Below, piece after piece: positions 41,253-51,123 of a DNA stretch of 64,000 nt. Below the pieces are notes generated by a model, which ran no database searches, was not told the origin of the DNA, and was given only the letters and a program-made list of their open reading frames with translations. Position numbers and translations under genes: made by a program. This DNA is from Aquabacterium sp. (lineage in GTDB: Bacteria; Pseudomonadota; Gammaproteobacteria; Burkholderiales; Burkholderiaceae_C), in the NCBI RefSeq assembly GCF_021768455.1, contig NZ_JAIZVX010000003.1, positions 1 through 64,000 on the forward strand, written 5' to 3'. Within the stretch, counting starts at the first letter, position 1. Each line of letters starts with the position of its first letter.

Positions 41253-41828
41253 ATGTCTGGCCACGGTTTTCACGTTCACGGCCCCCATGACCACGAGCTG
41301 GAGCACGCCACCCAGCACGGCGGCGATGGTTTCACCTCGCGCGTGGCGGTGCTCACGGCGGTCTTGTCCACCGTGGGCGCCATCTTCGGCTTCCTGGGGG
41401 GCCACGCCCAGAACGCCGCGCTGATGTACAAGAACGAGGCGGCCATCCAGAAGACCTCCGCCTCCAACAGCTGGAACTACTACCAGGGCAAGAGCAACAA
41501 GCAGAACCTGGCCGAGCTGGCCGTGACCCTGACCAGCGGCGCCGACAAAGAGGCCTACAAGCAGGCCGTCGAGCGCTACAAGCAGGAAAAAGAGGCCATC
41601 AAGAAAGAAGCCGAAGCCCTGGAAGAAAAGGCCCGCGAGGCCGACCACCTCAGCGAACACGAGATGCACCTGCACGAGCGCTGGGCCATGGCGACCACCT
41701 TGCTGCAGATTGCCATCGGCCTGTCGGCCATCACCCTGCTCTCGCGCAAGAAGTGGATGCTGTGGAGCGTCTATGTGGCCAGCGGCCTGGGCCTGATCGC
41801 CGGCGCCGTGGGCGCACTGGGCGCCTGA
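41253..41828 (+). CDS. DUF4337-like membrane protein
   Basis: A 191-residue protein of unknown function. A His-rich N-terminus (MSGHGFHVHGPHDHELEHATQHGGD) precedes a transmembrane helix (VAVLTAVLSTVGAIFGFLGG). A soluble segment follows (KNEAAIQKTSASNSWNYYQGKSNKQNLAEL) with a long charged coiled coil (EKEAIKKEAEALEEKAREADH). Two more helices close the protein (TTLLQIAIGLSAITLL, WSVYVASGLGLIAGAVGAL). The SNSWNYYQGKSNKQ motif and topology match DUF4337 proteins. A GGAG motif lies before ATG 41253. Its stop shares a base with the start of the exported Ppx/GppA-like gene (TGATG), so the two may act together. Confidence 0.78.
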   Translation: MSGHGFHVHGPHDHELEHATQHGGDGFTSRVAVLTAVLSTVGAIFGFLGGHAQNAALMYKNEAAIQKTSASNSWNYYQGKSNKQNLAELAVTLTSGADKEAYKQAVERYKQEKEAIKKEAEALEEKAREADHLSEHEMHLHERWAMATTLLQIAIGLSAITLLSRKKWMLWSVYVASGLGLIAGAVGALGA

Positions 41829-43057
41829 TGAGCGAAGAACGGCAGGCTCGCATGGCCAGGCCTGCCGCCAGGAAGCGGTCTGCGGCGTGGGCCTTGGCCA
41901 CCCTGACCTGTCTGGCCGCATGTGGCGCCAGCCAGGCGGCCGAACCACCCCAGCGGCCCGCAGCACACGACGCTGATTGCCGCCTGGCCATCGACCTCGG
42001 CTCTTCAGGCCTGCGGGCAGGCCAAGGCCGCATCGACGCCACCCAGCCCCCCATCCTGCATCGCGTCGACCTCGATGCCCTCGCCCTGGTGAATGGCCCC
42101 GATGGCGTGCGTGGCCTGGGGCAAAAGGTGGGAAATCTGCTGAAAGACCTGCTGGGGGATCAACGGGGAGATCAGGTCCTGGCTGATGCCCACAAGCCCT
42201 GCCGCGAACGCGTGGCGGTGGGCTTTTCCGCCTGGCGACTGGCCCAGCAGAAGGACCCCATCGGCCTGCGCGACGCGCTGAAGGCCCTGCACGAGCGCAC
42301 CGGCCTGACGGTGCTCATCGTGCCCGCAGAGCAGGAAGGGCGCTACGGCCACACCGCCGCGGCTGCGACCCTGGGCGCCCGGCTGCGCACGCCCTATGTG
42401 CTGGACGTGGGCGGAGGCAGCCTGCAGGTCAATGGCGCGGCGGGCAGCTTTGGTGTGCCGCTGGGACAGAAGGCCTGGCAACAGCTCGCCTGCGCGGCCC
42501 TGGGGCGCCCTCACCCCGTGCCCACCACGCCCACCACAGCCTCCCCCACAGGCTGCGCACTGCAGCCCCTCACGCCCACCGAGCGGGAGCGGCTGCGCGC
42601 CTTGGCCGCATCCCGCCTGCAGGGCCTGAGCGACCAATTGCCCCCGCCGCGGGCCATGACCGCCTTCACCCGCCCGGTGACGCTGGGCGTGGCACCGGCG
42701 GTGCAAAGGCTGCTGGGGCTGCCGGACGCGGGCGTGCTGAGCCTGGCAGACCTGGCCCGCGTGATCGACACCTGGTCGGGCCAGGACAGCGCGCACCTGG
42801 CCGATGCCGCCGGGCTGCCACCGGCCCATGCGGCCTACCTGCTCAGCGACATGCTGCTGCTCGAAGCCGTGACCCGGGCCGCCGGCCTGGCACAGATCGA
42901 CGTGGCCGCGGCGGATGTGAGCAACGTGCCCGCCATCCTGCAGGACGACCGGGCTTACGCCTGGGCGCGTCACCCCATCTGCTACCTGCGGCGCCTGCCC
43001 ACGCAGGGCGAGGCCGCCTACCTTGGCGACCCGGCCAGCTGCCCGCCTGAGCGCTGA
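41828..43057 (+). CDS. Exported Ppx/GppA-like phosphatase domain protein (possible lipoprotein)
   Basis: A 409-residue protein with the actin-like fold of exopolyphosphatase/pppGpp phosphatase proteins. Visible are a first phosphate loop (AIDLGSSGLRAGQG), the catalytic-Glu region (VPAEQEGRYGHTAA) and a second phosphate loop (VLDVGGGSLQVNG). Unlike cytosolic Ppx/GppA, it has an N-terminal export signal (RKRSAAWALATLTCLAACGASQA). LAAC would make it a lipoprotein, or it could be cleaved after SQA. It lacks the C-terminal HD-like domain of full Ppx. It overlaps the DUF4337-like gene by one base. The substrate is unknown; the periplasmic location argues against a simple ppGpp role. Confidence 0.65.
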   Translation: MSEERQARMARPAARKRSAAWALATLTCLAACGASQAAEPPQRPAAHDADCRLAIDLGSSGLRAGQGRIDATQPPILHRVDLDALALVNGPDGVRGLGQKVGNLLKDLLGDQRGDQVLADAHKPCRERVAVGFSAWRLAQQKDPIGLRDALKALHERTGLTVLIVPAEQEGRYGHTAAAATLGARLRTPYVLDVGGGSLQVNGAAGSFGVPLGQKAWQQLACAALGRPHPVPTTPTTASPTGCALQPLTPTERERLRALAASRLQGLSDQLPPPRAMTAFTRPVTLGVAPAVQRLLGLPDAGVLSLADLARVIDTWSGQDSAHLADAAGLPPAHAAYLLSDMLLLEAVTRAAGLAQIDVAAADVSNVPAILQDDRAYAWARHPICYLRRLPTQGEAAYLGDPASCPPER

Positions 43058-43085
43058 AGCGCGATCGCTCCCAAGCCAGCTCGGC

Positions 43086-43556
43086 TCACAGGCCTTCGTC
43101 GGTCAGCCACTCGCGCAGGGTGCGGACCATGTCGCGGTCGTTGTGCAGCCAGGCGTTGTGGCGGTAGTCGTTGTAATAGGCCTCTTCGGCCGTCTGCTCG
43201 CCCAGGGCCTCGTAAACGAAGCGCAGCACCATCAGCGCCGGGGCCGGCTCTTCGATGGTCAGGGTCAGGCGAATGGGCGCCGTCTCGCCGTGGGCCTGGG
43301 GCGTGAACACCAGGCGGGACTCGGGCGTGCAGCGCACCTCGTCCTGCATCACATGCTGGCCGAAACGCAGGGTGCGGGCGAAGAGGCCGGGCTCGGTCTC
43401 CTGCCAGTCGCAGGACTCGGGCCCCATGGGGAAACGCTGGGGCGTCTGCACGCGCACCATCAGGCCACGCCAGAGCTGGGCCCGGGTGATCGGCGGCACC
43501 GCCATCTGCACGCTGGTGGCCGGGGAGTTGATCTCGATGAGGTGTTCAAAACGCAT
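43086..43556 (-). CDS. SRPBCC-fold protein (DUF1857-like)
   Basis: A 156-residue protein that looks like a START/SRPBCC ligand-binding fold: MRFEHLIEINSPATSVQMAVPPITRAQLWRGLM at the N-terminus, repeated beta strands through RTLRFGQHVMQDEVRC, and a C-terminal helix. The AQLWRGLMVRVQTPQRF segment resembles the AtaL-like/DUF1857 branch, often annotated as acetylaranotin-biosynthesis AtaL-like. The actual ligand is unknown. Single gene, convergent with the Ppx-like gene and divergent from bioB. Confidence 0.72.
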   Translation of the reverse strand: MRFEHLIEINSPATSVQMAVPPITRAQLWRGLMVRVQTPQRFPMGPESCDWQETEPGLFARTLRFGQHVMQDEVRCTPESRLVFTPQAHGETAPIRLTLTIEEPAPALMVLRFVYEALGEQTAEEAYYNDYRHNAWLHNDRDMVRTLREWLTDEGL

Positions 43557-43718
43557 GCCGCAAGCTTAACGCGCCACCCCCACACCCGGTGCGGTCGAAT
43601 TTCAAAAGGCGGGATGCGGGCGCCTCAGGGGCACTAAACTCCGGGCTGGCCTCACGAGGGCCGACACGCCTGATCCTCTCCCCACGCTGCGCCTGCGCGC
43701 AGCCAGCCCGAACGCCCC

Positions 43719-44813
43719 ATGTCCCAGTGCAGCACCTCCCCCGACGCCACCCAGCCTGAAGCGGCCGCCAAGCCCATCCAGATCGTGCCCCGGAAGGCCG
43801 TGCTCAACGCCCACGGCTGCGGCGGAGACTGCACCGACCCGAACTTCGACAACGGCCGCTGGCCGCGCACCAAGGTGCTCGAACTCTTCAACCTGCCGTT
43901 CAACGACCTGCTCTGGCAGGCCCAGCAGGTGCACCGCCAGCACTGGGACGCCAACGAGATCGAACACGCCACGCTGCTGTCGGTCAAGACCGGTGGCTGC
44001 CCGGAAGATTGCGGCTACTGCCCGCAGTCGGCCAGCCATGACACCGGCGTCGAGGCCAGCAAGCTGATGAGCCCCGAGGAAGTGCGCGAGGCCGTCGTTG
44101 CCGCCAAGGAAGCCGGCGCCAGCCGCTTCTGCATGGGCGCCGCCTGGCGCGCCCCGAAGGACCGCGACATCGAGAAGGTGGCCGAACTCATCGGCGTGAT
44201 CAAGGAAGAAGGCCTTGAGGCCTGCTGCACCCTGGGCATGCTGACCGACACCCAGGCCCGCTCCCTGAAGGACGCGGGCCTCGACTACTACAACCACAAC
44301 CTCGACACCGCGCCCGAGCTGTACGGCGACATCATCACCACCCGCGACATGCAGGACCGCCTGGACACCCTCGCCCACGTGCGCGAAGCCAGCATCAAGG
44401 TCTGCAGCGGCGGCATCGTGGGCATGGGCGAAACCCGCGAAGGCCGCGCCGGCCTGATCGCCCAACTGGCCAACCTGCCCACCTACCCCGAGTCGGTGCC
44501 CATCAACGACCTGGTCCGCGTGCCCGGCACCCCCCTGGCCGACACCCCCCAGCTCGACCCACTCGAATTCGTGCGCACCATCGCCGTGGCCCGCATCACC
44601 ATGCCCACGGCGCGCGTGCGCCTGTCGGCCGGTCGTCAGGCCATGAGCGAGGCCGTGCAGGCCCTGTGCTTCCTGGCTGGCGCCAACTCCATCTTCTACG
44701 GCGACAAGCTGCTGACCACCGGCAACCCGGCCTTCGACAACGACCAGGCCCTGATGAAGAAGCTCGGCCTGAAGAGCGGCAAGGCCGTGACCGCGCGCGT
44801 TCAAGCCGACTGA
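43719..44813 (+). CDS. bioB: Biotin synthase BioB
   Basis: Radical SAM enzyme that inserts sulfur into dethiobiotin. The 364-residue protein has the SAM-cluster motif [11 protein letters not shown], then [11 protein letters not shown], the [14 protein letters not shown] core and [27 protein letters not shown] supplies the Arg ligand of the second [2Fe-2S] cluster. The N-terminal 45 residues ([22 protein letters not shown]) are an unusual extension. The other bio genes are not in the window. Confidence 0.96.
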   Translation: MSQCSTSPDATQPEAAAKPIQIVPRKAVLNAHGCGGDCTDPNFDNGRWPRTKVLELFNLPFNDLLWQAQQVHRQHWDANEIEHATLLSVKTGGCPEDCGYCPQSASHDTGVEASKLMSPEEVREAVVAAKEAGASRFCMGAAWRAPKDRDIEKVAELIGVIKEEGLEACCTLGMLTDTQARSLKDAGLDYYNHNLDTAPELYGDIITTRDMQDRLDTLAHVREASIKVCSGGIVGMGETREGRAGLIAQLANLPTYPESVPINDLVRVPGTPLADTPQLDPLEFVRTIAVARITMPTARVRLSAGRQAMSEAVQALCFLAGANSIFYGDKLLTTGNPAFDNDQALMKKLGLKSGKAVTARVQAD

Positions 44814-44888
44814 GACCGCCCCTGGCCAGGGAGCGCAGGGCCGACAGAGCCCTGAAGGCCAGGAGCCCCATGCAAGGCAGTTTCACCC

Positions 44889-46706
44889 ATGGTGTCTCAG
44901 GCTCCCGCCGACATGAGCTCGGCACGCACCTACCGCGTGCTGTGGCCCATGTTGCTGACCCTCGTCGTGCTGACGGGGTCCTGCCTCGTCCTGCTCTATG
45001 TGCAGCACGCCGGACGGGCCATCACGGGCATGCAGGCGCGCTGGTCCATGACCCGCAATGCCACCAGCATGGCCTTCCTGCGCCACGCGGCCCTGCCCTC
45101 AGCCGAGGCACACGACCAGGCGCAGGCCCGCGCGGCACAGTTGCAGGGCTTCAGCCTGGCCCTGCGCGAACTCAACCGGCCTGATGGCAACCTGGAACAG
45201 GCCCGCGCCGGCCTGGTGCGCAGCGGCGCCCTGCCCGATGACGCCGACCAGCTGGTGCGCGTCTATGGCTGGATCCTGAGGATGGCGAGCTTCCAGCCCA
45301 TCCGCGACCGCTGGCAGCAGACCGAGGCCTGTGCCCAGGCCATGCTGGCCGTGGGGGCCGAGATCGACGCCGCCATGCTCCAGGGGATCACGCCATCGGC
45401 CGAACAGACGCGCCGCTGGCTGACCCGCATCGACGCGCTCAGCCAGCACATGGACCGCAACGAACACCAGACCCAGGTGGACCTCGCACACTCCGGCCGC
45501 CTCACCTACCGGCTCATCACCGGCACGCAGCTGACGCTGGGCCTGCTGCTGGGTGGGCTGTGCATCTGGACGACACGGCGCGCCGTGCGCCACATCGAGG
45601 CCCGCCAGCGCGCCCTGCAGCGCGCCAACGAACGCACGGCGCTGGCCCTGCAGTGCGCCGGCATGGGCCTGTTCGAACTCAACCCGGCCAGTGGCCATTA
45701 CTGGATGGACGCCCACGTGGCGGGCCTGCACGGCCTGGCCGGGCCCGTCTCCATCCACCGCGAGGACATCCGCGAGCGCCTGCACCCCGAGGACATGGAC
45801 GCCACCCGCGAGGGCGTGGACACCATCGTCCGCCAAGGTCGGATCGGCCGGCTGGACTACCGCGCCGTGTGGCCCGACGGCCAGGTGCGCCACATCGAAA
45901 GCCACGGCCAGCTCATCGCCGAAACCGGCCAGGTGCTGGGGGTCTCGCGCGACGTGACGACCGAGCGCCTCCGCACCCAGGCCCTGGCCGACGGCGAAAC
46001 CGCCCGGCGCGTGGCCCTGGCCCAGCGCAGCTTCCTCTCGCGCCTGAGCCACGAATTGCGCACCCCGCTCAACGCCATCCTGGGCTTTGCGCAGTTGCTC
46101 GCACGCGAAGAAAACCGCCACCACACCGAGCGCGACCGCCAGCAGATCGGGCTGATCCGGGACGCGGGCCAGCAGCTGCTGCGGCTGGTGGAAGACGTGC
46201 TCGACCTGAGCAAGGTGGAGGCGGGCGAGATCGGCATGACCCTGCAGCCGACCGATGTGCGCGCCCTGCTGGACAGCTGCCTGCCCATCGTGGCCAACGT
46301 GGCCGAACGCCACCGCGTTGCGCTGCGCCCCCCCGCGCCGGGCGAGCCCCTGCTGGCCCTGGTCGATGGCCGACGTCTTCAACAGGTCTTCCTCAACCTG
46401 ATGAGCAATGGCTGCAAGTACAACCGCCCGGGCGGCACGCTGACCCTCACCCTCTGCGCCACGGACACCCAGGTCTCCGTGGGCTTTGCCGACACCGGTG
46501 AAGGCCTGAGCGAAGCCGAGGTCGCGAGCCTGTTCAAGCCCTTCCAGCGCATCGAGCGCCATGCCCGCCACGTGGAAGGCAGCGGCCTGGGCCTGTGCAT
46601 CGTCAAGCAGATGGTCGAGGGCATGGGCGGGCAGGTGCAGGTGTGGAGCACACCAGGCCAGGGCTCCTGCTTCACCGTGACCCTGCCCCGCAGCCTGCCG
46701 GCCTGA
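44889..46706 (+). CDS. Orphan PAS-containing sensor histidine kinase
   Basis: A 605-residue membrane kinase. The first helix is around LWPMLLTLVVLTGSCLVLLYV, followed by a periplasmic helical domain of about 165 residues. The second helix is LTLGLLLGGLCIWT. A PAS domain spans roughly 245-365 (LALQCAGMGLFELNPASG, LDYRAVWPDGQVRHIESHG, VLGVSRDVT). The dimerisation domain has the phospho-accepting His388 (LSHELRTPLNAILGFAQLL). The ATPase domain has NLMSNGCKYNRPGG (N box), FADTGEG and GSGLGLCIVKQM. There is no adjacent response regulator. The start could also be ATG 44913. Confidence 0.88.
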   Translation: MVSQAPADMSSARTYRVLWPMLLTLVVLTGSCLVLLYVQHAGRAITGMQARWSMTRNATSMAFLRHAALPSAEAHDQAQARAAQLQGFSLALRELNRPDGNLEQARAGLVRSGALPDDADQLVRVYGWILRMASFQPIRDRWQQTEACAQAMLAVGAEIDAAMLQGITPSAEQTRRWLTRIDALSQHMDRNEHQTQVDLAHSGRLTYRLITGTQLTLGLLLGGLCIWTTRRAVRHIEARQRALQRANERTALALQCAGMGLFELNPASGHYWMDAHVAGLHGLAGPVSIHREDIRERLHPEDMDATREGVDTIVRQGRIGRLDYRAVWPDGQVRHIESHGQLIAETGQVLGVSRDVTTERLRTQALADGETARRVALAQRSFLSRLSHELRTPLNAILGFAQLLAREENRHHTERDRQQIGLIRDAGQQLLRLVEDVLDLSKVEAGEIGMTLQPTDVRALLDSCLPIVANVAERHRVALRPPAPGEPLLALVDGRRLQQVFLNLMSNGCKYNRPGGTLTLTLCATDTQVSVGFADTGEGLSEAEVASLFKPFQRIERHARHVEGSGLGLCIVKQMVEGMGGQVQVWSTPGQGSCFTVTLPRSLPA

Positions 46707-46745
46707 GCGGATGGCGCCGGCGCCCCATCGCCAGACCACACCCAC

Positions 46746-49025
46746 TCAGGCCGCGAGCTTTTCCCGCCAGGCCTGGGCCGCCTGCACCATGTGGGCCAGG
46801 GCTGCCTCGGTTTCCGGCCAGTGCCGGGTCTTGAGCCCGCAATCGGGGTTGACCCAGAGCCGCTCCGCCGGGATCACCGACAGCGCCCGCCCCAGCAGCG
46901 CGCTCATGGCGGCCACGCTGGGCACGCGGGGCGAGTGGATGTCGTAGACACCCGGGCCGATCTGGTTGGGGTAGGCGAAGTCGCCAAAGCCATCCAGCAA
47001 GGCCATGGCCGAGCGCGAGGTCTCGATGGTGATCACGTCCGCATCCATGGCCGCGATCGAGGGCAGGATGTCGTTGAACTCGGCATAGCACATGTGGGTG
47101 TGGACCTGGGTGCTGTCCTGCACACAGGCCGCGCTGAGCTGGAAGGCCCGCACGGCCCAGCCGAGGTAGACGGGCCAGTCGGACTGGCGCAGCGGCAGGC
47201 CTTCGCGGAACGCAGGCTCGTCGATCTGGATCAGGCGGATGCCGGCCTTTTCCAGGTCGGCCACCTCGTCGCGGATGGCCAGGGCCAGCTGGAAGGCCGT
47301 GGTCTCACGCGGCTGGTCGTCACGCACGAAAGACCACTGCAGCATGGTGACCGGGCCGGTGAGCATGCCCTTCATGGGCCGGACGGTGAGCGACTGCGCA
47401 TACCGCGTGGTCTCGACGGTGATGGGCTCGGGACGCACCACATCGCCATAGAGCACCGGCGGTTTGACACAGCGCGAACCGTAGCTCTGCACCCAGCCGT
47501 GTTCGGTGAAGGCATAGCCCCAGAGCTGCTCGGCAAAGTACTCGACCATGTCGTTGCGCTCGGCCTCGCCGTGCACCAGCACGTCCAGGCCCAGGGCTTC
47601 CTGCTTGCGCACCACCAGTTCGATCTCTTCGCGGATGCGTTCAAGGTAGGCCTGGGCGCTGAGCTCGCCGCGCTTGTGGGCGGCGCGCGTCTGGCGGATG
47701 GCCGCGGTCTGCGGGAAGGAACCGATGGTGGTGGTCGGCAGCAAAGGCAGGCCCAGCGTTTCGCGCTGCACCGCCTGGCGCTGCACAAAGGGGCTGTGGC
47801 GTTGCGCCATCTCGGGCGTGAGGCGGTCCAGGCGCTTTTGCACGATGGCATGGCGCACCCGCGGCGAGGTCTGGCGCGAGCGCACGGCGGCATCGGCCGC
47901 GTCCAGCTCGGCCACCACGGCGTCTTCGCCCTCATTCAAGGCGCGGGCCAGGGTCTGCAACTCGCCCAGTTTTTCGGTGGCAAAGGCCAGCCAGGCGCGC
48001 ACGTCCGTGTCCAGCTTGCGCTCCTGCGCCAGGCTGAAGGGCACGTGCAGCAGCGAGCACGAAGGCGCCACCCAGAGGCGGTCTTGCAGCTCGGCATGCA
48101 GGGCCTGCAGCACGGGCAGCTGCTTGCGCAGGTCGGTGCGCCAGATGTTGCGACCATCGACCACACCGACCGAGAGCACCGCGTCGGCAGGCAGTGCGGT
48201 GCGCCAGGCCGGCAGCTGTTGCGGGGCCCGCACCAGGTCGATGTGGAAGCCCTGCACGGGCAGCTGGCAGGCCAGCACGGCGTGGTCGGCCGCGGTGTCG
48301 AAGTAGGTGGCCAGCAGCAGCTTCACGCCGGTGCCGGTGAGGTCCTGGTAGGCCGGGGCATAGGCGGCCAGCCAGTTGGCGGGCAGGTCCAGGCACAGGG
48401 CCGGCTCGTCGATCTGCACCCATTCAACGCCGCGCTGGGCGAAGCCACGCAGGATGCGGCGGTAGGCCTGCACCAGGCGGGGCAGCAGGCTCAGGCGGTC
48501 GAAGTCGGCCGAGGCGCCATGGCACTTGGCCAGCCACAGGAAGGTCAGGGGTCCCAGGATCACGGGCTTGGCCTCGAAGCCCTGGTCCAGCGCCTCGTCG
48601 AGCTCGTCGAACAGCCAGTCCACACCGCCCTCGAAGCGGCTCTCGGGCGAGAGCTCGGGCACCAGGTAGTGGTAGTTGGTGTCGAACCACTTGGTCATCT
48701 CCATGGCCGGCTGGGCGGCATTGCCACGGGCGAGTTCAAAGTACTGGCTCAAGGTGAGCGTGCGGGCGTCGAAGCCGAAGCGGCTGGGCAAGGCGCCCAG
48801 GGTGGCGCAAAGTGTGAGCGTCTGGTCATACCAGGCGAAGTCACCGGTGCTGACCCGGGAAACGCCTGCGTCGCGCTGCAGCCGCCAGTGGCGGCTGCGC
48901 AGCGTGGCGCCCAGTTCGCGCAGCTGGGGCTCGGCCAGGTCGCCGCGCCAGAAGGCCTCCTGGGCGAACTTCAGTTCGCGTTGGGCGCCGATGCGCGGGA
49001 AGCCGAGAAGGTGGGTGTGTGCCAT
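46746..49025 (-). CDS. metE: Cobalamin-independent methionine synthase MetE
   Basis: Transfers a methyl group from methyltetrahydropteroyl-triglutamate to homocysteine. The 759-residue double-barrel protein starts [21 protein letters not shown]. The C-terminal half holds [19 protein letters not shown] and the zinc ligands in HTHMCYAEF and in [10 protein letters not shown] perfect MetR-type palindrome lies about 85 bases upstream and metR is 6.5 kb away. Transcribed in the same direction as the ABC exporter upstream, but with its own promoter region of about 100 bases. Confidence 0.97.
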   Translation of the reverse strand: MAHTHLLGFPRIGAQRELKFAQEAFWRGDLAEPQLRELGATLRSRHWRLQRDAGVSRVSTGDFAWYDQTLTLCATLGALPSRFGFDARTLTLSQYFELARGNAAQPAMEMTKWFDTNYHYLVPELSPESRFEGGVDWLFDELDEALDQGFEAKPVILGPLTFLWLAKCHGASADFDRLSLLPRLVQAYRRILRGFAQRGVEWVQIDEPALCLDLPANWLAAYAPAYQDLTGTGVKLLLATYFDTAADHAVLACQLPVQGFHIDLVRAPQQLPAWRTALPADAVLSVGVVDGRNIWRTDLRKQLPVLQALHAELQDRLWVAPSCSLLHVPFSLAQERKLDTDVRAWLAFATEKLGELQTLARALNEGEDAVVAELDAADAAVRSRQTSPRVRHAIVQKRLDRLTPEMAQRHSPFVQRQAVQRETLGLPLLPTTTIGSFPQTAAIRQTRAAHKRGELSAQAYLERIREEIELVVRKQEALGLDVLVHGEAERNDMVEYFAEQLWGYAFTEHGWVQSYGSRCVKPPVLYGDVVRPEPITVETTRYAQSLTVRPMKGMLTGPVTMLQWSFVRDDQPRETTAFQLALAIRDEVADLEKAGIRLIQIDEPAFREGLPLRQSDWPVYLGWAVRAFQLSAACVQDSTQVHTHMCYAEFNDILPSIAAMDADVITIETSRSAMALLDGFGDFAYPNQIGPGVYDIHSPRVPSVAAMSALLGRALSVIPAERLWVNPDCGLKTRHWPETEAALAHMVQAAQAWREKLAA

Positions 49026-49107
49026 GGGGAAAAGGTCCGAATCGATGCGATGGCACGCAGTCTCGCGATTCGGCTGGCTTGCATCAAGCGAGATGTTTTC
49101 ACACTCA

Positions 49108-49124
49108 CATGAATGCCATTCATG
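49108..49124 (-). promoter_or_regulatory. MetR binding site upstream of metE
   Basis: CATGAATGCCATTCATG is a perfect palindrome containing the MetR consensus TGAA-N5-TTCA. It lies about 85 bases before the metE start in the gap between the exporter ATPase gene and metE. A degenerate second half-site (TGAAAACATCTC on the minus strand) follows toward metE, as in the tandem arrangement known at enterobacterial metE. Confidence 0.8.
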
Positions 49125-49127
49125 TCC

Positions 49128-49838
<711 letters not shown>

Positions 49839-49856
49839 GGCAAGTTCAGGGCGTGT

Positions 49857-51107
49857 TCAGGAGCGGATGGCCTGCGCCGGGTCCATGCGGGCCGCACGGC
49901 GGGCGGGTGCGGCCGCGGCCAGCACCCCGGCCAGCCAGGCGATGCCCACGATCTGCAGGGCCATGCGGGGCGGCAGGGTGATGGCGAACAGGGGCTTGCC
50001 ATCGGCGCCCAGCACGGCGTGGGTGAAAACCCAGATCATGCCCGCGGCCATCGCCACACCCAGCACCGAGCCGATGGCGCCCACCAGCCCGCCCTGGATC
50101 AGGAAGATGCGCATGACCTGGTCGCGCGTGGCGCCCATGGCCCGCAGGATGCCGATCTCGCGCTGCTTCTGCACGACCGAGACCACCAGCACGCTGGCAA
50201 TGCCCAGGATGACCACGATCATCACCACCACGCGGATCAGCAGGGTGCTGATGCCCTGGGCATTGAGCGCGGTCACCAGCTGGGCATTGGTCTCCTGCCA
50301 GCTCTCGACCTTGTAGGGCAGCTCCCGGCTCAGTGACTGAGCCAGTGCCTTGGCCGCCCAGACGTCGTCCAGCGTGAGGTCGATCTGCGTGGCACCGCCG
50401 GCCAGGTCGAGCATGCTCTGGGCCGAGCGCAGCGGCACGATGAGCACGCGGCGGTTCAGGTCCTTGATGCCCAGGTCGACCAGGCCGGTGAGCCGCAGCG
50501 TTTCGCTGCGGGCGGTGGCGCCCGTGCCCACGGTGACGGTGAGGCGGTCGCCCACGCGCACGCCCAGGTCGGCGGCCAGGGTCTGGCCCACGATGGTCTC
50601 GCCCGGGCCCAGGCGCAGGCTGCCGGCCACGAGCTTCTGCCCCAGACCCACGATGCGGTCGTAGCGGGCAATGTCGACCCCCGTGATGGCCACGGCACGG
50701 GTGGCCTCGCCGCGCTGCGCCAGGGCCGCACCGCCCACCATGGGCGACACCGCCGCCACGCCTTCGCGCCGGTCGAGCGCGGCCACCACGGCCGGCCAGT
50801 TGACCACGGTGCGCAGGCGCTGGGCGCGGGTCTGGATGTCGGCGATCACGGCCTGGTCGGGCGCACGCGGCAGCACCGGCGCGACCTTGTCGTCCAGCGG
50901 GGACACGACCACATGGGCCTGGGCGCCCAGCGTTTTTTCCAGCGTGTTGCGCTGCAGGCCCACCACCAGGGCCGAGATGTAGGCCACCACGGCCACACCG
51001 GCGGCCACGCCCACGATGATCAACAGGCTCTGAAAGCGACCCTCGCGCAGGAAGCGCACGGCCACGTTCAGTTCGAAGCCCACGCCCAGGACGCCGTGTT
51101 CTCTCAT
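49857..51107 (-). CDS. ABC transporter permease, FtsX/MacB-like
   Basis: A 416-residue permease with four transmembrane helices. The first is near the N-terminus (LLIIVGVAAGVAVVAYISALVVGL), and three lie at the C-terminus (VVVMIVVILGIASVLVVS, LVGAIGSVLGVAMAAGMIWVF, IVGIAWLAGVLAAAAPARR). Between them is a large MacB-like periplasmic domain. The cytoplasmic EIGILRAMGATRDQVMRIFL loop is typical of FtsX-family permeases. I start at ATG 51107 (MREHGVLGVGF), 16 bases after the adaptor stop; the longer ORF-track start falls in the adaptor gene. Confidence 0.9.
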   Translation of the reverse strand: MREHGVLGVGFELNVAVRFLREGRFQSLLIIVGVAAGVAVVAYISALVVGLQRNTLEKTLGAQAHVVVSPLDDKVAPVLPRAPDQAVIADIQTRAQRLRTVVNWPAVVAALDRREGVAAVSPMVGGAALAQRGEATRAVAITGVDIARYDRIVGLGQKLVAGSLRLGPGETIVGQTLAADLGVRVGDRLTVTVGTGATARSETLRLTGLVDLGIKDLNRRVLIVPLRSAQSMLDLAGGATQIDLTLDDVWAAKALAQSLSRELPYKVESWQETNAQLVTALNAQGISTLLIRVVVMIVVILGIASVLVVSVVQKQREIGILRAMGATRDQVMRIFLIQGGLVGAIGSVLGVAMAAGMIWVFTHAVLGADGKPLFAITLPPRMALQIVGIAWLAGVLAAAAPARRAARMDPAQAIRS

Positions 51108-51123
51108 GGCTTGTGCCCGCGGC

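Noticed and set aside
44819-44832. CCCTGGCCAGGG palindrome after bioB as a terminator
   Set aside because: It has no loop and no T-run; the sequence is also likely to arise by chance in this GC-rich context.
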